Assembly: GCF_018613895.1 (NCBI RefSeq)
Contig: NZ_JAGGPH010000011.1
Location: forward strand, 1 to 64,000
DNA: 64,000 bases
Direction of reading: 5' to 3'
Source of the DNA: Curtobacterium sp. ISL-83
Lineage (GTDB): Bacteria > Actinomycetota > Actinomycetes > Actinomycetales > Microbacteriaceae
The notes under the pieces were generated by a model that searched no databases, was not told the DNA's origin, and saw only the letters and a list, made by a program, of their open reading frames with translations. Positions 1 to 8,294 of the stretch are shown here, piece by piece (positions within the stretch are counted from its first letter, which is position 1; every line of letters starts with the position of its first letter). The position numbers and the translations under genes are program-made.

Positions 1-1
1 G

Positions 2-871
2 CGGACAGCCGGCGCACCGGCCCCGCGCCGGACCGCAGGCTCCGCGGCTCCGCGCCGGTCGACTGCTCGCACGACGCCCGTACGTGCGACCGCGACGACC
101 TCCCCGTACGCCGACCGTGCCACCCGCCACCTCGGCGCGCGGACCGTGACGGTGCAGCCCGCCGCACCGCGGCAGGGAGCGGCCCTCCGCCGGAACGCCT
201 CCCGGGCCACCGCGGTCGGCGCGCTCCTCTTCGCCGCCGGTCTCGTGGTCTCCACCTCGCTGCCGGCGCAGGCGTTCTACACGCCGGAGCCCGGCTCCAC
301 CGCGGCCCGGACGACCGCGTCCGGCGCGACGCAGTCCCTCAGCGTGGGCGACGCCGACGGGGCCGCGATCACCCGCGACCAGTACACGGTGTCGTCGGCA
401 GCGCAGTACAAGCCCGTCACCGGTTCGAACTTCTCGACCGACCCGACCGGGTCCATCCAGTGGCCGTTCCCGACCGCAGTGCCCATCACGTCCGGCTTCG
501 GTGCGCGTGAGGTCGCGGGGTGCTCGTTCTGCTCCACGAACCACATGGGCGTCGACTTCGCTCCGGGGGCCGGTACCCCGATCCACGTGGTCGCGAGCGG
601 CACGGTCATCAAGGTGCAGCCGAACGACGGCGGCTACGGCAACGACGTCTGGGTCCAGCACGACGTCGACGGCAAGCAGTTCGTCAGCGTCTACGGCCAC
701 ATTCTCGACAACTCGTTCAAGGTCGTCAACGGGCAGCACGTCACGGTGGGCGACGAACTCGGGCTCGTCGGCAGCAGCGGCAACTCGACCGGGCCGCACC
801 TGCACCTCGAGATCCACGTCAACGGGGTGCCCATCGACCCGCTCGCGTGGCTCCGCGCGAACGTGAACTAG
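2..871 (+). CDS. M23 family metallopeptidase (5' partial)
   Basis: Secreted zinc endopeptidase of the LytM/M23 type that cuts peptidoglycan cross-bridges. The last ~120 residues are a full M23 domain: the HxxxD zinc motif (HMGVD, near nt 543) and the HxH motif (HLHLEIH, near nt 800), with the glycine-rich strands expected between them. A hydrophobic segment near nt 210-280 ending in ...AQAF looks like an export signal or membrane anchor. The frame is open without a stop back to the window edge, and the family in this group usually has a long charged N-terminal region. I therefore treat it as cut by the window; the GTG at 146 is an alternative start. Two tRNA genes follow. The peptidase assignment is firm, the true start is not. 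Confidence 0.85.
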   Translation, partial: RTAGAPAPRRTAGSAAPRRSTARTTPVRATATTSPYADRATRHLGARTVTVQPAAPRQGAALRRNASRATAVGALLFAAGLVVSTSLPAQAFYTPEPGSTAARTTASGATQSLSVGDADGAAITRDQYTVSSAAQYKPVTGSNFSTDPTGSIQWPFPTAVPITSGFGAREVAGCSFCSTNHMGVDFAPGAGTPIHVVASGTVIKVQPNDGGYGNDVWVQHDVDGKQFVSVYGHILDNSFKVVNGQHVTVGDELGLVGSSGNSTGPHLHLEIHVNGVPIDPLAWLRANVN

Positions 872-933
872 CGGTGCTCCGGACGGCGCGCCCGGGCGTC
901 CCGGCGGGTTCCTGAGCACTGTCCGGGTTCTGC

Positions 934-939
934 TATCCT
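934..939 (+). promoter_or_regulatory. -10 box of the tRNA-Thr/tRNA-Met unit
   Basis: TATCCT about 26 bases upstream of the tRNA-Thr 5' end. No good -35 is visible at 16-18 bases spacing, so the call rests on the -10 alone. Confidence 0.4.
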
Positions 940-964
940 CGTGTGGTGCCGCTCGCGGTACAGC

Positions 965-1036
<72 letters not shown>

Positions 1037-1041
1037 CCGAC

Positions 1042-1062
1042 CCGGTCCGTACGTCGGACCGG
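1042..1062 (+). other. Hairpin between two tRNAs
   Basis: Perfect 8-bp stem CCGGTCCG/CGGACCGG with a 5-base loop, in the 32-base spacer of the tRNA pair. It may guide processing of a common transcript; it has no T-run and both tRNAs probably share a promoter. Confidence 0.5.
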
Positions 1063-1068
1063 ATCTCT

Positions 1069-1142
1069 GGCGGGGTAGCTCAGTTGGTTAGAGCACACGA
1101 CTCATAATCGTGGGGTCGCGGGTTCAAGTCCCGCCCTCGCTA
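1069..1142 (+). tRNA. tRNA-Met (anticodon CAT), elongator type
   Basis: Acceptor GGCGGGG pairs with CCTCGCT using two G-U pairs. Anticodon stem CACGA/TCGTG surrounds loop CTCATAA, giving CAT. The stem lacks the three consecutive G-C pairs of an initiator tRNA, so this is elongator Met; a lysidine-modified Ile tRNA cannot be fully excluded from sequence. Confidence 0.9.
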
Positions 1143-1145
1143 CCG

Positions 1146-1173
1146 GAAGCCCGGCGCTGTTGCGCCGGGCTTC
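1146..1173 (+). terminator. Hairpin terminator after tRNA-Met
   Basis: 12-bp perfect stem (GAAGCCCGGCGC arm) with loop TGTT, three bases after the tRNA; ends in TTC rather than a long T-run, as is common in high-GC actinobacteria. Confidence 0.8.
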
Positions 1174-1246
1174 AGTCGTTCCCGGGCCGCGTCGCCGGGT
1201 GAGCGCCGCCGCGCCGTGCCGCCGGGCCGCTTCGCCTCGTGCGCGC

Positions 1247-1302
1247 TTGATCGCCCCGTGCGAGGTTCTTTCCGCGCACGGGGCGATCAACCTCGCACCG
1301 AG
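1247..1302. repeat. Intergenic inverted-repeat element, copy 1
   Basis: A perfect 16-bp inverted repeat (1247-1262 with 1275-1290, 12-base spacer) overlaps a second 10-bp inverted repeat GTGCGAGGTT/AACCTCGCAC (1258-1267 with 1289-1298), so the two stems exclude each other. The last 20 bases, GCGATCAACCTCGCACCGAG, recur exactly at 24124-24143. It lies between the tRNA-Met terminator and the end of an opposing gene. No coding potential is apparent. Confidence 0.7.
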
Positions 1303-1332
1303 GGCTCGGGCCGCGGGCCGCGCGCGCTCGCG

Positions 1333-1722
1333 TCAGCGCGAACGGCGCTCCGTGCGCGACACCAGCACCCCGGCAGCCCGCAGTGCCCCCTCGAGGTTCG
1401 CGTTCACCGCGTGCCACGCCGCCCGCCGACGCTCCGCCCCGATGCCCCCGCCGGACACCGCGGTGCCGTGCCCGGACGGCCGGACGGTGATCGTCGTGGA
1501 GGCGCCGGTGACGGTGCTCGACAGCTCCCACCGCCGGAACTCCCGCTCGGGGTGCACGAGCGCGCCGAACAGGATCGTGAGCACCCGGTTGCCCGCGGTC
1601 GCGGTGAGCGTCCCCCCGGTCGACTCGACGTGGTGCCCGGACTGTCGGAGCGCAGCCCCGGCGACCTCCATGGCCGTGCGCCGGTCCCCGGTGTGCACCG
1701 CGTACTCGGTCGTGGTCTCCAT
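1333..1722 (-). CDS. Conserved hypothetical protein, 129 aa
   Basis: Small soluble protein of alternating strands and helices, without signal peptide or membrane segment; no family recognised. The frame could extend to 1806, but the ATG at 1722 has a purine-rich site (GGGGACGGGGAAA) just upstream and begins a sensible N-terminus (METTTEYAVHTGD). It converges on the tRNA pair and faces away from the dehydratase pair. Codon use looks normal for the region. In mycobacteria rpmG occupies the matching place; this protein is not L33. Confidence 0.7.
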   Translation of the reverse strand: METTTEYAVHTGDRRTAMEVAGAALRQSGHHVESTGGTLTATAGNRVLTILFGALVHPEREFRRWELSSTVTGASTTITVRPSGHGTAVSGGGIGAERRRAAWHAVNANLEGALRAAGVLVSRTERRSR

Positions 1723-1825
1723 CGTGTTTCCCCGTCCCCGGAATCGACCCGGCATCCCCCGACGCCGGCCCGGCCAGCATATCCGATGCAAACTCATCAA
1801 AGGCAAGGCCTCGGGTGGCCCTCGG

Positions 1826-1831
1826 TAGACT
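1826..1831 (+). promoter_or_regulatory. -10 box placing transcription start at the hadA-like start codon
   Basis: TAGACT ends 7 bases before the GTG at 1839, which would put +1 on the start codon (leaderless). No Shine-Dalgarno sequence precedes that GTG. Confidence 0.55.
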
Positions 1832-1838
1832 CCCCGAC

Positions 1839-2288
1839 GTGTCTGTGAACCCCGAGCTCGTCGGCAGGACCTTCCCGCCGGCCCAGCCCTACCTGGTCGG
1901 TCGCGAGAAGGTGCGCGAGTTCTCCCGCGCGGTGTTCGCGACGAACCCGATCCACCTCGATCCCGAGGCCGCCCGCGCCGCCGGCTACGCCGACGTCGTC
2001 GCGCCGCCGACCTTCGCCGTCGTCGTGCAGGAGGCCACGCTCGCCCAGCTCCTTGCGGAGCCGGACGCCGGCATCGACTTCTCCCGCGTCGTGCACGGCG
2101 AGCAGGCCTTCGCGTACGACCGGCCGATCGTGGCGGGCGACGAACTGACCGCGACCCTCACGGTCACGAGCGTGAAGACCCTCGGCGGCAACGCGATGGT
2201 CACCGCCCGGTCGGCCGTCGTCGACGCGACCGGCGCCGACGTGGTCACCGCGACCTCCACCCTGGTCGTCCGAGGAGCAGACGCATGA
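1839..2288 (+). CDS. MaoC-like dehydratase subunit, N-terminal half type (HadA-like, UPF0336)
   Basis: 149-residue single hotdog-fold protein matching the FAS1-dehydratase-region/UPF0336 family, the type of mycobacterial HadA (Rv0635). It would bind acyl chains and pair with the catalytic subunit encoded next to form a (3R)-hydroxyacyl-ACP/CoA dehydratase. The start MSVNPELVGRTF at GTG 1839 matches the family; an upstream in-frame start at 1815 would add unrelated residues. The next gene overlaps by 4 bases (ATGA), implying coupled translation. The locus order resembles the mycobacterial hadAB locus, but this family makes no mycolic acids, so the substrate here is unknown. Confidence 0.85.
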   Translation: MSVNPELVGRTFPPAQPYLVGREKVREFSRAVFATNPIHLDPEAARAAGYADVVAPPTFAVVVQEATLAQLLAEPDAGIDFSRVVHGEQAFAYDRPIVAGDELTATLTVTSVKTLGGNAMVTARSAVVDATGADVVTATSTLVVRGADA

Positions 2289-2710
2289 CCGCCGCACCCG
2301 TCCCCGCGCTCGAGGTCGGCACGGTCGTCGCAGAACGCGACGTCCACCTGACGCGCGACGCCCTGGTCCGCTACGCCGGCGCCTCGGGTGACTTCAACCC
2401 CATCCACTACCGCGACGACGTCGCCCGGTCGGTCGGGCTCCCCGGGGTCCTCGCACACGGGATGCTCACGATGGGCCTCGCCGTGCAGCCCGTGTCCGAG
2501 TGGCTCGGCGACCGAGGCTGGGTCGCCGGTTACAGCGTCCGCTTCACGCGCCCCGTCATCGTCGACCCCGAGCAGGGAGCGACCGTCGGGGTCGTCGCCA
2601 AGGTCGGCACCGTCGACGACGACGGCCGTCCGGTCCGCATCGACCTCACCGTGACCGCCGCCGGGCAGACCGTGCTCGGCAAGGCGCAGGTCACGGTGAC
2701 GTTCCGCTGA
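2285..2710 (+). CDS. MaoC family dehydratase, catalytic subunit (HadB-like)
   Basis: 141-residue hotdog-fold hydratase with the R-hydratase motif: YAGASGDFNPIHYRDD holds the catalytic Asp and His (the D-x4-H of hydratase 2), followed by GLPGVLAHGML. It should dehydrate a (3R)-hydroxyacyl thioester as a heterodimer with the protein upstream, with which its start overlaps (ATGA). murB begins 2 bases after its stop, so the three genes form one operon. Which acyl pathway it serves cannot be told from sequence. Confidence 0.88.
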   Translation: MTAAPVPALEVGTVVAERDVHLTRDALVRYAGASGDFNPIHYRDDVARSVGLPGVLAHGMLTMGLAVQPVSEWLGDRGWVAGYSVRFTRPVIVDPEQGATVGVVAKVGTVDDDGRPVRIDLTVTAAGQTVLGKAQVTVTFR

Positions 2711-2712
2711 CC

Positions 2713-3741
2713 GTGTCGACCCCGGTGCTCGCGGACCTCACGACCTTCCGGGTGGGTGGTCCCGCCACGCGGCTCCTGACGGCCGAGACGACCGACGACC
2801 TGGTCGCGCACGCGTTCGCCGCGTGGGACGACGAGGACTGGCTCGTCGTCGGTGGTGGCAGCAACCTCCTGGCCGCCGATGCGGGCTTCGACGGCACGGT
2901 GGTCCTGGTCCGCACGCGCGGTGTCAGCGCCGTCGCCGACGCCGACGGCGTCACGGTCCGGGTCGCCGCCGGCGAACCCTGGGACGCGTTCGTCGCCGAG
3001 ACCGTCGACAACGGGTGGACCGGTCTGGAGGCCCTCAGCGGCATCCCGGGCACGGTCGGTGCCGCCCCCGTGCAGAACATCGGCGCCTACGGGGTCGAAC
3101 TGTCCGACGTGCTCACCGCCGTCGAGTTCCTGGACGCGGCGACGGGGGAGCGCGCGTGGCTCCCCGCGGCCGAGCTGGCGCTCGGCTACCGCACCTCGAC
3201 GCTGAAGCACGGGCGGCGCGGCGTGGTGCTCACGGTCGAGTTCCGGTTGGGCCGTGCGGCGCAGACCGGCGTGCCGGTCCGGTACGCACAGCTCGCCGGG
3301 TCCCTCGACGTCGAGCTCGGCACCCTCGTCCCTCCGACGACGGTCCGCACCGAGGTCCTGCGGCTCCGCGCCTCGAAGGGCATGGTGCTGGACGCCGACG
3401 ACCCCGACACGTGGAGCGCCGGGTCGTTCTTCACGAACCCGATCGTCTCCGCCGGGTTCGCCGAGACCCTGCCGCCCGAAGCGCCCCGGTGGGCCGCCGG
3501 GGACGGGGTGAAGCTGAGCGCCGCGTGGCTCATCGAGCACGCGGGCATCCATCGCGGGTACGCCGTTCCGGGTTCGCGCGCCGCGGTGTCCTCGAAGCAC
3601 ACCCTGGCGCTGACGAACCGCGGGGGAGCGACCGCGGCCCAGGTCGCCGAACTGGCCCGCTACGTCCAGGTGACGGTGCTGAACCGCTTCGGGGTGTCGC
3701 TCGTGCCGGAACCCGTCGTGGTCGGCGAGCTGCTGGACTGA
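2713..3741 (+). CDS. murB: UDP-N-acetylmuramate dehydrogenase
   Basis: FAD enzyme that reduces UDP-N-acetylenolpyruvylglucosamine to UDP-N-acetylmuramate in cytoplasmic peptidoglycan precursor synthesis. FAD-binding motifs are clear: TTFRVGGPA at the N-terminus, VVGGGSNLL, and GIPGTVGAAPVQNIGAYG. The active-site serine lies in GSFFTNP near residue 240, as in the E. coli-type enzyme. 342 residues is a usual length. The frame is open far upstream, but the GTG at 2713, two bases after the hadB-like stop, starts directly at the conserved domain. Translation is probably coupled to the dehydratase genes. A strong hairpin follows. Confidence 0.95.
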   Translation: MSTPVLADLTTFRVGGPATRLLTAETTDDLVAHAFAAWDDEDWLVVGGGSNLLAADAGFDGTVVLVRTRGVSAVADADGVTVRVAAGEPWDAFVAETVDNGWTGLEALSGIPGTVGAAPVQNIGAYGVELSDVLTAVEFLDAATGERAWLPAAELALGYRTSTLKHGRRGVVLTVEFRLGRAAQTGVPVRYAQLAGSLDVELGTLVPPTTVRTEVLRLRASKGMVLDADDPDTWSAGSFFTNPIVSAGFAETLPPEAPRWAAGDGVKLSAAWLIEHAGIHRGYAVPGSRAAVSSKHTLALTNRGGATAAQVAELARYVQVTVLNRFGVSLVPEPVVVGELLD

Positions 3742-3804
3742 CCCGGCCACGCGCCTCCAGTCCCGTAGTGCCGGTGGACCGGACGGTGTCGCACCCCCGG
3801 AACG

Positions 3805-3836
3805 ACATCGCGCCCCGCGGGAACGGGGCGCGATGT
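3805..3836. terminator. Bidirectional terminator between murB and the aminotransferase
   Basis: 13-bp perfect stem (ACATCGCGCCCCG arm) with loop CGGGAA, between two convergent stop codons; it can serve both genes. Confidence 0.8.
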
Positions 3837-3876
3837 GCGGAGCGGGGTGCGGCCGGGTACCGGCCGCGCCGCCGAC

Positions 3877-5142
3877 CTAGCTGAAGAACGCCGCCAGGCG
3901 CGCGACGCCCTCGGCGATGTCGTCGTCGCCCAGCGCGTACGACAGCCGGAGGTAGCCGGAGGGCCCGAACGCCTCGCCGGGGACCACCGCGACCTCGGCG
4001 TGTTCGAGGATCAGGTCCGCGAGCTCGAGGGACGTGGTCGGTGTGGTGCCGGCCCACTCGCGGCCGAGCAACCCGGTGACATCGGGGTAGACGTAGAAGG
4101 CGCCCTGCGGGGTCGGCGTGAGGACGCCGGGGATCGCGTTCAGACCGTCGACGATGGCCTTCCGGCGACGATCGAAGGCCTCGCGCATGGCGGTCACGGG
4201 CTCCTGCGGCCCGGTGAGTGCCGCGATCGCCGCACGCTGGGAGACGTTGGCGACGTTGGACGACAGGTGCGACTGCAGGTTCGACGCGGCCTTGACGGCG
4301 TCGGCCGGACCGATGAACCACCCGACACGCCACCCGGTCATCGCGTACGTCTTCGCGACGCCGTTCACCAGGATCGTCGTGTCCGCGAGCGCGGGGACGG
4401 CGTCGAGGATGCCCGTGAAGCGGACGCCGTCGTACACGAGGTCCTGGTAGATCTCGTCGCTGATGACCCAGATGCCGTGCTCGAGCGCCCACTCGCCGAT
4501 GGCCCGGGTCTGCTCGGCGGTGTAGACGGCGCCGGTCGGGTTCGAGGGGGAGCAGAACAGGAGCGCCTTGGTCCGCGGGGTGCGCGCGGCCTCGAGCTGC
4601 TCGACCGTGACGAGGTACCCCTGGTCGCTGCCGGCGAAGACCTCGACCGGGACGCCGCCCGCCAACCGGATGGCCTCCGGGTAGGTGGTCCAGTACGGGG
4701 CCGGCAGCAGGACCTCGTCACCGTCGTCGACGATCGTCTGGAAGGCCTGGTAGACGGCCTGCTTGCCGCCGTTGGTGATGATGACCCGGGAGGGGTCGAC
4801 CGTGATGCCGGACTCCCGCGCGGTCTTCTCCGCGACCGCCTGCTTCAGTTCCGGCAGGCCGGTGGCGGGCGTGTACCGGTGGTTCTTCGGGTCCTGCGCG
4901 GCCTGCACGGCGGCGTCGACCACGTGCTGGGGGGTGGCGAAGTCGGGCTCGCCCGCCGCGAAGGAGATGACGGGACGCCCGGCGGCCTTCAGGGCCTTGG
5001 CCTTGGCGTCGACCTTGAGCGTCGCGGACTCGGCGATCGCCGCGATGCGGGACGCGATGCGCGCTCGGTCGGTGTGCGCGCGGGCGGGGGTGCCGACGGG
5101 CGCGTTGGCGGTGGACTCGGGGCCGGGGGCTTCGGTGCTCAC
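3877..5142 (-). CDS. Pyridoxal-phosphate aminotransferase, aspartate aminotransferase type
   Basis: Class I/II fold-type I aminotransferase of the aspartate transaminase Ib group, moving the amino group of aspartate (or a related amino acid) to 2-oxoglutarate. Visible motifs: [11 protein letters not shown] near the N-terminus, the NGGKQA loop, SNPTGAVY, and the PLP lysine in [14 protein letters not shown]. 421 residues; about 20 N-terminal residues are an unconserved Ala/Pro-rich lead. The frame runs past 5142, but GTG 5142 follows a TAGGCT box by 7 bases, arguing for that start and a leaderless mRNA. Aromatic or other substrate preference cannot be excluded. Confidence 0.88.
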   Translation of the reverse strand: MSTEAPGPESTANAPVGTPARAHTDRARIASRIAAIAESATLKVDAKAKALKAAGRPVISFAAGEPDFATPQHVVDAAVQAAQDPKNHRYTPATGLPELKQAVAEKTARESGITVDPSRVIITNGGKQAVYQAFQTIVDDGDEVLLPAPYWTTYPEAIRLAGGVPVEVFAGSDQGYLVTVEQLEAARTPRTKALLFCSPSNPTGAVYTAEQTRAIGEWALEHGIWVISDEIYQDLVYDGVRFTGILDAVPALADTTILVNGVAKTYAMTGWRVGWFIGPADAVKAASNLQSHLSSNVANVSQRAAIAALTGPQEPVTAMREAFDRRRKAIVDGLNAIPGVLTPTPQGAFYVYPDVTGLLGREWAGTTPTTSLELADLILEHAEVAVVPGEAFGPSGYLRLSYALGDDDIAEGVARLAAFFS

Positions 5143-5149
5143 GGGTCCC

Positions 5150-5155
5150 AGCCTA
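5150..5155 (-). promoter_or_regulatory. -10 box of the aminotransferase gene (leaderless)
   Basis: TAGGCT on the minus strand, 7 bases upstream of the GTG at 5142; no ribosome binding site lies between. Confidence 0.5.
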
Positions 5156-5185
5156 TCGGCGCGGCACGCCGGGGCCGCGGCCAAG

Positions 5186-5215
5186 TGGACACCGTGTGAC
5201 GGTCTCCCGTAGACT
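5186..5215 (+). promoter_or_regulatory. Promoter of tRNA-Trp-secE-nusG
   Basis: TGGACA (-35), 18-base spacer, TAGACT (-10), about 40 bases before the tRNA. It is the best -35/-10 pair upstream of this translation/export operon. Confidence 0.6.
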
Positions 5216-5255
5216 CGTCCACCGGAACGCGGAACGGTGACGAACTGTGTTCTGA

Positions 5256-5328
5256 AGGGCGGTGGCTCAATTGGTAGAGCAGCGGTCTCCAAAACCGCAG
5301 GTTGCAGGTTCGAGTCCTGTCCGCCCTG
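5256..5328 (+). tRNA. tRNA-Trp (anticodon CCA)
   Basis: Acceptor AGGGCGG/CCGCCCT, anticodon stem GCGGT/ACCGC with loop CTCCAAA, GGTTCGAGTCC T-arm, discriminator G. It sits directly upstream of secE, the conserved actinobacterial arrangement. Confidence 0.95.
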
Positions 5329-5348
5329 CAGATCTGGAAGGGTAGAAG

Positions 5349-5627
5349 TTGGCGAGCAAAGACATGGAGACGACGGCGGACGACGTCGTCGCCCAGGCGA
5401 AGCACGACCGAGCGGCACGCCGCGGTCCCATCGCTGCCATCGCCCTGTTCATCCGTCAGGTCATCGCCGAACTCCGCAAGGTCGTCACGCCGACCCGCAA
5501 GGAACTCTTCAGCTACACGGGCGTCGTGCTGGTGTTCGTCGTCGTGATGATGGTGCTCGTGTCGATCCTGGACTTCGTCTTCGGCCTCGGCGTCGGGTAC
5601 GTCTTCGGCAACGGGCCCACGGCCTGA
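5349..5627 (+). CDS. secE: Preprotein translocase subunit SecE
   Basis: Small integral membrane subunit of the SecYEG channel that clamps SecY. 92 residues with a cytoplasmic amphipathic stretch ([19 protein letters not shown]) and one membrane helix ([22 protein letters not shown]), the single-helix form usual in Gram-positive bacteria. I chose the TTG start at 5349 because GGAAGG lies 7 bases upstream and homologs begin MASK; the ATG at 5364 would be badly spaced. Lies 20 bases after tRNA-Trp and probably shares its transcript with nusG. Confidence 0.93.
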   Translation: MASKDMETTADDVVAQAKHDRAARRGPIAAIALFIRQVIAELRKVVTPTRKELFSYTGVVLVFVVVMMVLVSILDFVFGLGVGYVFGNGPTA

Positions 5628-5746
5628 CCCGGACGTGCACCATCCTGGGCCGACCGGCGCAGGAGTACGGTCGCCGGAGACGGCTCCGGTCCTGATCCGG
5701 ACCACCCGCCAACCCGACCAGCACCACCGAACGGAAAGAATCGACT

Positions 5747-6835
5747 GTGTCTGACTACTCCCGCGACGACATCGACCTCGCGACGGCTGCCGAGCAGTCC
5801 TCCGAGGTCGAGGAGAACCAGGAAGGCGACGTCGAGACCGCTGAGGGGCGTTCGGTCGAGTCCGCTGAAGAGCGTGCGATCTCGATCGAGGACGAAGACG
5901 ACCCCTCGCTGGGCCTGAGCGACGAGCCGGACGACGGCACCGTCGACGTCGGTCTCGACGAGGCGCTCGACGCCCTGGCCGAGGCCCGCGACCCCGAAGC
6001 GGACGCCGTCGTCGACGACGCGCTCGAGATCGACACCGCTGACGAGGCCGAGGCCGCCGTCGAAGCGGTCGAGGACGAAGAAGAGCTCGAGCTCGAAGCG
6101 GAGACCGCAGCCGAGGCGAACGCCACGCTCGCCGCCGACGAAGCCCTCGACGCGGACACCGCCGACGCGGACACCGCCGACGCGGACGCCGAGGACGAGG
6201 ACGAGGACGCCGAGCCCGCCGAGGTCGACCCGTACGAAGCCTTCAAGGCCGAGCTGCGGATGAAGCCCGGCAAGTGGTACGTCATCCACTCCTACGCGGG
6301 CTTCGAGCGCCGCGTGAAGTCGAACATCGAGAACCGCATGGTGTCGATGTCGATGGAGGACTACATCTACCAGGTCGAGGTCCCGATGGAGGACGTCGTC
6401 GAGATCAAGAACGGGCAGCGCAAGCTGGTCACCCGCGTCCGGATCCCCTCGTACGTGCTCGTCCGCATGGACCTCAACGAGGACTCGTGGTCGGTCGTCC
6501 GGCACACCCCGGGCGTCACCGGCTTCGTCGGCAACGCGCACAACCCGACGCCGCTCCGCTTCGACGAGGCGTTCGGCATGCTGAAGTCGCTGGTCCAGGT
6601 GGCCGAGGCCGCTCCGACCAAGGGCGGCAAGGGCGGCGGACTCCAGTCGCAGCCCGCGGCGGAGGTCGACTTCGAGGTCGGCGAGACGATCACCATCAAG
6701 GAAGGCTCGTTCGCGGGTCTGCCGGGGTCGATCTCGGAGATCAAGCCGGAGAGCGGCAAGCTCACGGTGCTCGTCTCGCTCTTCGAGCGCGAGACGCCGG
6801 TCGAGCTCAGCTTCGACCAGGTCACGAAGCTCTAG
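5747..6835 (+). CDS. nusG: Transcription termination/antitermination protein NusG with long acidic N-terminal extension
   Basis: Elongation factor that binds RNA polymerase and couples transcription to Rho or the ribosome. The NGN domain starts about residue 175 ([16 protein letters not shown]) and the KOW domain ends the protein ([19 protein letters not shown]). About 170 residues precede the NGN domain, mostly Asp, Glu and Ala with short DADTA repeats; E. coli NusG is only 181 residues in total. Such extensions are known in actinobacteria, but this one is long. GTG 5747 follows GGAAAGAA. An insert (GGKGGG) separates NGN and KOW. Confidence 0.94.
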   Translation: MSDYSRDDIDLATAAEQSSEVEENQEGDVETAEGRSVESAEERAISIEDEDDPSLGLSDEPDDGTVDVGLDEALDALAEARDPEADAVVDDALEIDTADEAEAAVEAVEDEEELELEAETAAEANATLAADEALDADTADADTADADAEDEDEDAEPAEVDPYEAFKAELRMKPGKWYVIHSYAGFERRVKSNIENRMVSMSMEDYIYQVEVPMEDVVEIKNGQRKLVTRVRIPSYVLVRMDLNEDSWSVVRHTPGVTGFVGNAHNPTPLRFDEAFGMLKSLVQVAEAAPTKGGKGGGLQSQPAAEVDFEVGETITIKEGSFAGLPGSISEIKPESGKLTVLVSLFERETPVELSFDQVTKL

Positions 6836-6988
6836 TCCGAACACCGCGTGCTCAGCGACATCCGCTAAGCTCATCAAGTTTGGTCCCGCGCGCTCGCGTG
6901 TGTGGGGCGTCACCGCGGTCCGGAACGGCCGGGCCAGCGGGAGAGTGCACGGGTCCCCGTGCGTTCGATTCCAGGAGGAAGACAAGTC

Positions 6989-7420
6989 ATGGCACCGAAG
7001 AAGAAGGTCACGGGCCTGATCAAGCTGCAGATCAACGCGGGAGCCGCCAACCCGGCCCCCCCGATCGGTCCAGCGCTCGGTCAGCACGGCGTGAACATCA
7101 TGGAGTTCTGCAAGGCGTACAACGCCGCGACCGAGTCGCAGCGCGGGAACGTCGTGCCGGTCGAGATCACCGTCTACGAGGACCGTTCGTTCACGTTCGT
7201 CCTCAAGACCCCGCCGGCCGCGGAGCTCATCAAGAAGGCAGCGGGTGTGCAGAAGGGGTCCTCGACCCCGCACACGGTCAAGGTCGCGACGATCTCGATG
7301 GACCAGGTCCGTCAGATCGCCGAGACCAAGCAGGCCGACCTGAACGCGAACGACATCGAGCAGGCCGCGAAGATCATCGCTGGCACCGCGCGCTCGATGG
7401 GCATCACGGTCGAGGCCTAG
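6989..7420 (+). CDS. rplK: 50S ribosomal protein L11
   Basis: 143-residue L11, which binds 23S rRNA at the GTPase-associated centre. The N-terminal [15 protein letters not shown] motif and C-terminal RNA-binding domain ([23 protein letters not shown]) are intact. The reading frame is open from 6902, but ATG 6989 has a perfect AGGAGGA site 9 bases upstream. A leader of about 150 bases separates it from nusG; rplA follows after 97 bases. Confidence 0.97.
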   Translation: MAPKKKVTGLIKLQINAGAANPAPPIGPALGQHGVNIMEFCKAYNAATESQRGNVVPVEITVYEDRSFTFVLKTPPAAELIKKAAGVQKGSSTPHTVKVATISMDQVRQIAETKQADLNANDIEQAAKIIAGTARSMGITVEA

Positions 7421-7517
7421 TCCGACCCCGGGGCACCTCGCCCCACACCCTCGCACGAACCCTTCCGTGGGAGAGCCTCGCCGGCTCGTCAACCACGTAG
7501 CTCCCAAGGAGATCACC

Positions 7518-8207
7518 ATGGCGAAGAAGTCAAAGGCCTACCAGGCCGCGGCCGCGAAGATCGAGGCCGACAAGTTCTACACCCCGTCCGAGGCAGTCGC
7601 CCTGGCGAAGGAGACCGGTTCCTCCAAGACCGACTCCACCGTCGAGGTCGCCCTCAAGCTCGGTGTCGACCCGCGCAAGGCGGACCAGATGGTCCGTGGC
7701 ACGGTCATCCTGCCGCACGGCACGGGCAAGACCGCCCGCGTCATCGTCTTCGCGACCGGCGCTGCGGCTGAGGCCGCCATCGCTGCCGGCGCTGACGAGG
7801 TCGGTGGCGACGAGCTCATCGCGAAGGTCGCCGAGGGCTACACGTCCTTCGACTCCGCCGTCGCGACGCCCGAACTCATGGGCAAGGTCGGTCGTCTCGG
7901 CAAGGTGCTCGGCCCGCGTGGCCTCATGCCCAACCCGAAGACCGGCACCGTGACGCCGAACGTGGCACAGGCCGTGAACGACATCAAGGGCGGCAAGATC
8001 GAGTTCCGCGTCGACAAGCACGCGAACGTGCACTTCGTCGTCGGCAAGGCCTCGTTCACGTCCGAGCAGCTCGACGAGAACATCTCGACCGCGCTCGAGG
8101 AGATCAACCGCCTCAAGCCGAGCTCCTCGAAGGGCCGCTACGTCATGAAGGGCGCCGTCTCGACGACCTTCGGGCCGGGCATCCCGCTGGACGTCAACAG
8201 CATCTGA
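7518..8207 (+). CDS. rplA: 50S ribosomal protein L1
   Basis: 229-residue L1, which binds 23S rRNA at the exit-site stalk and in many bacteria represses its own rplKA message. The family signature [13 protein letters not shown] and the [15 protein letters not shown] region are present. ATG 7518 follows AAGGAGATCACC, an ideal ribosome site; the frame is open further upstream only by chance. A strong terminator 15 bases later ends the secE-nusG-rplK-rplA unit, so rplJL are transcribed separately about 15 kb away. Confidence 0.97.
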   Translation: MAKKSKAYQAAAAKIEADKFYTPSEAVALAKETGSSKTDSTVEVALKLGVDPRKADQMVRGTVILPHGTGKTARVIVFATGAAAEAAIAAGADEVGGDELIAKVAEGYTSFDSAVATPELMGKVGRLGKVLGPRGLMPNPKTGTVTPNVAQAVNDIKGGKIEFRVDKHANVHFVVGKASFTSEQLDENISTALEEINRLKPSSSKGRYVMKGAVSTTFGPGIPLDVNSI

Positions 8208-8222
8208 TCGACCTGATCACAC

Positions 8223-8258
8223 AGAAGGGCCCGCACCGGGAACGGTGCGGGCCCTTCT
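8223..8258 (+). terminator. Terminator of rplKA
   Basis: 16-bp perfect stem (AGAAGGGCCCGCACCG arm) with loop GGAA, then TCG; no T-run beyond TTCT. Confidence 0.85.
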
Positions 8259-8282
8259 CGTCGTGGACGGTCGTCGGCCCGG

Positions 8283-8288
8283 TACGGT
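8283..8288 (+). promoter_or_regulatory. -10 box, predicted leaderless start at 8295
   Basis: TACGGT, 6 bases before the GTG start of the next gene; no ribosome site is present. Confidence 0.5.
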
Positions 8289-8294
8289 TGCACC

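Noticed and set aside
1173..1332. Missing rpmG (L33) gene expected from mycobacterial order
   Set aside because: No short frame with the L33 cysteine pattern is present in either strand between the tRNAs and the dehydratase genes.
5513..7519. A minus-strand open frame of 668 codons opposite nusG and rplK
   Set aside because: Mirror of the acidic NusG coding region; Asp/Leu/Val/Arg repeats with no domain and no ribosome site.
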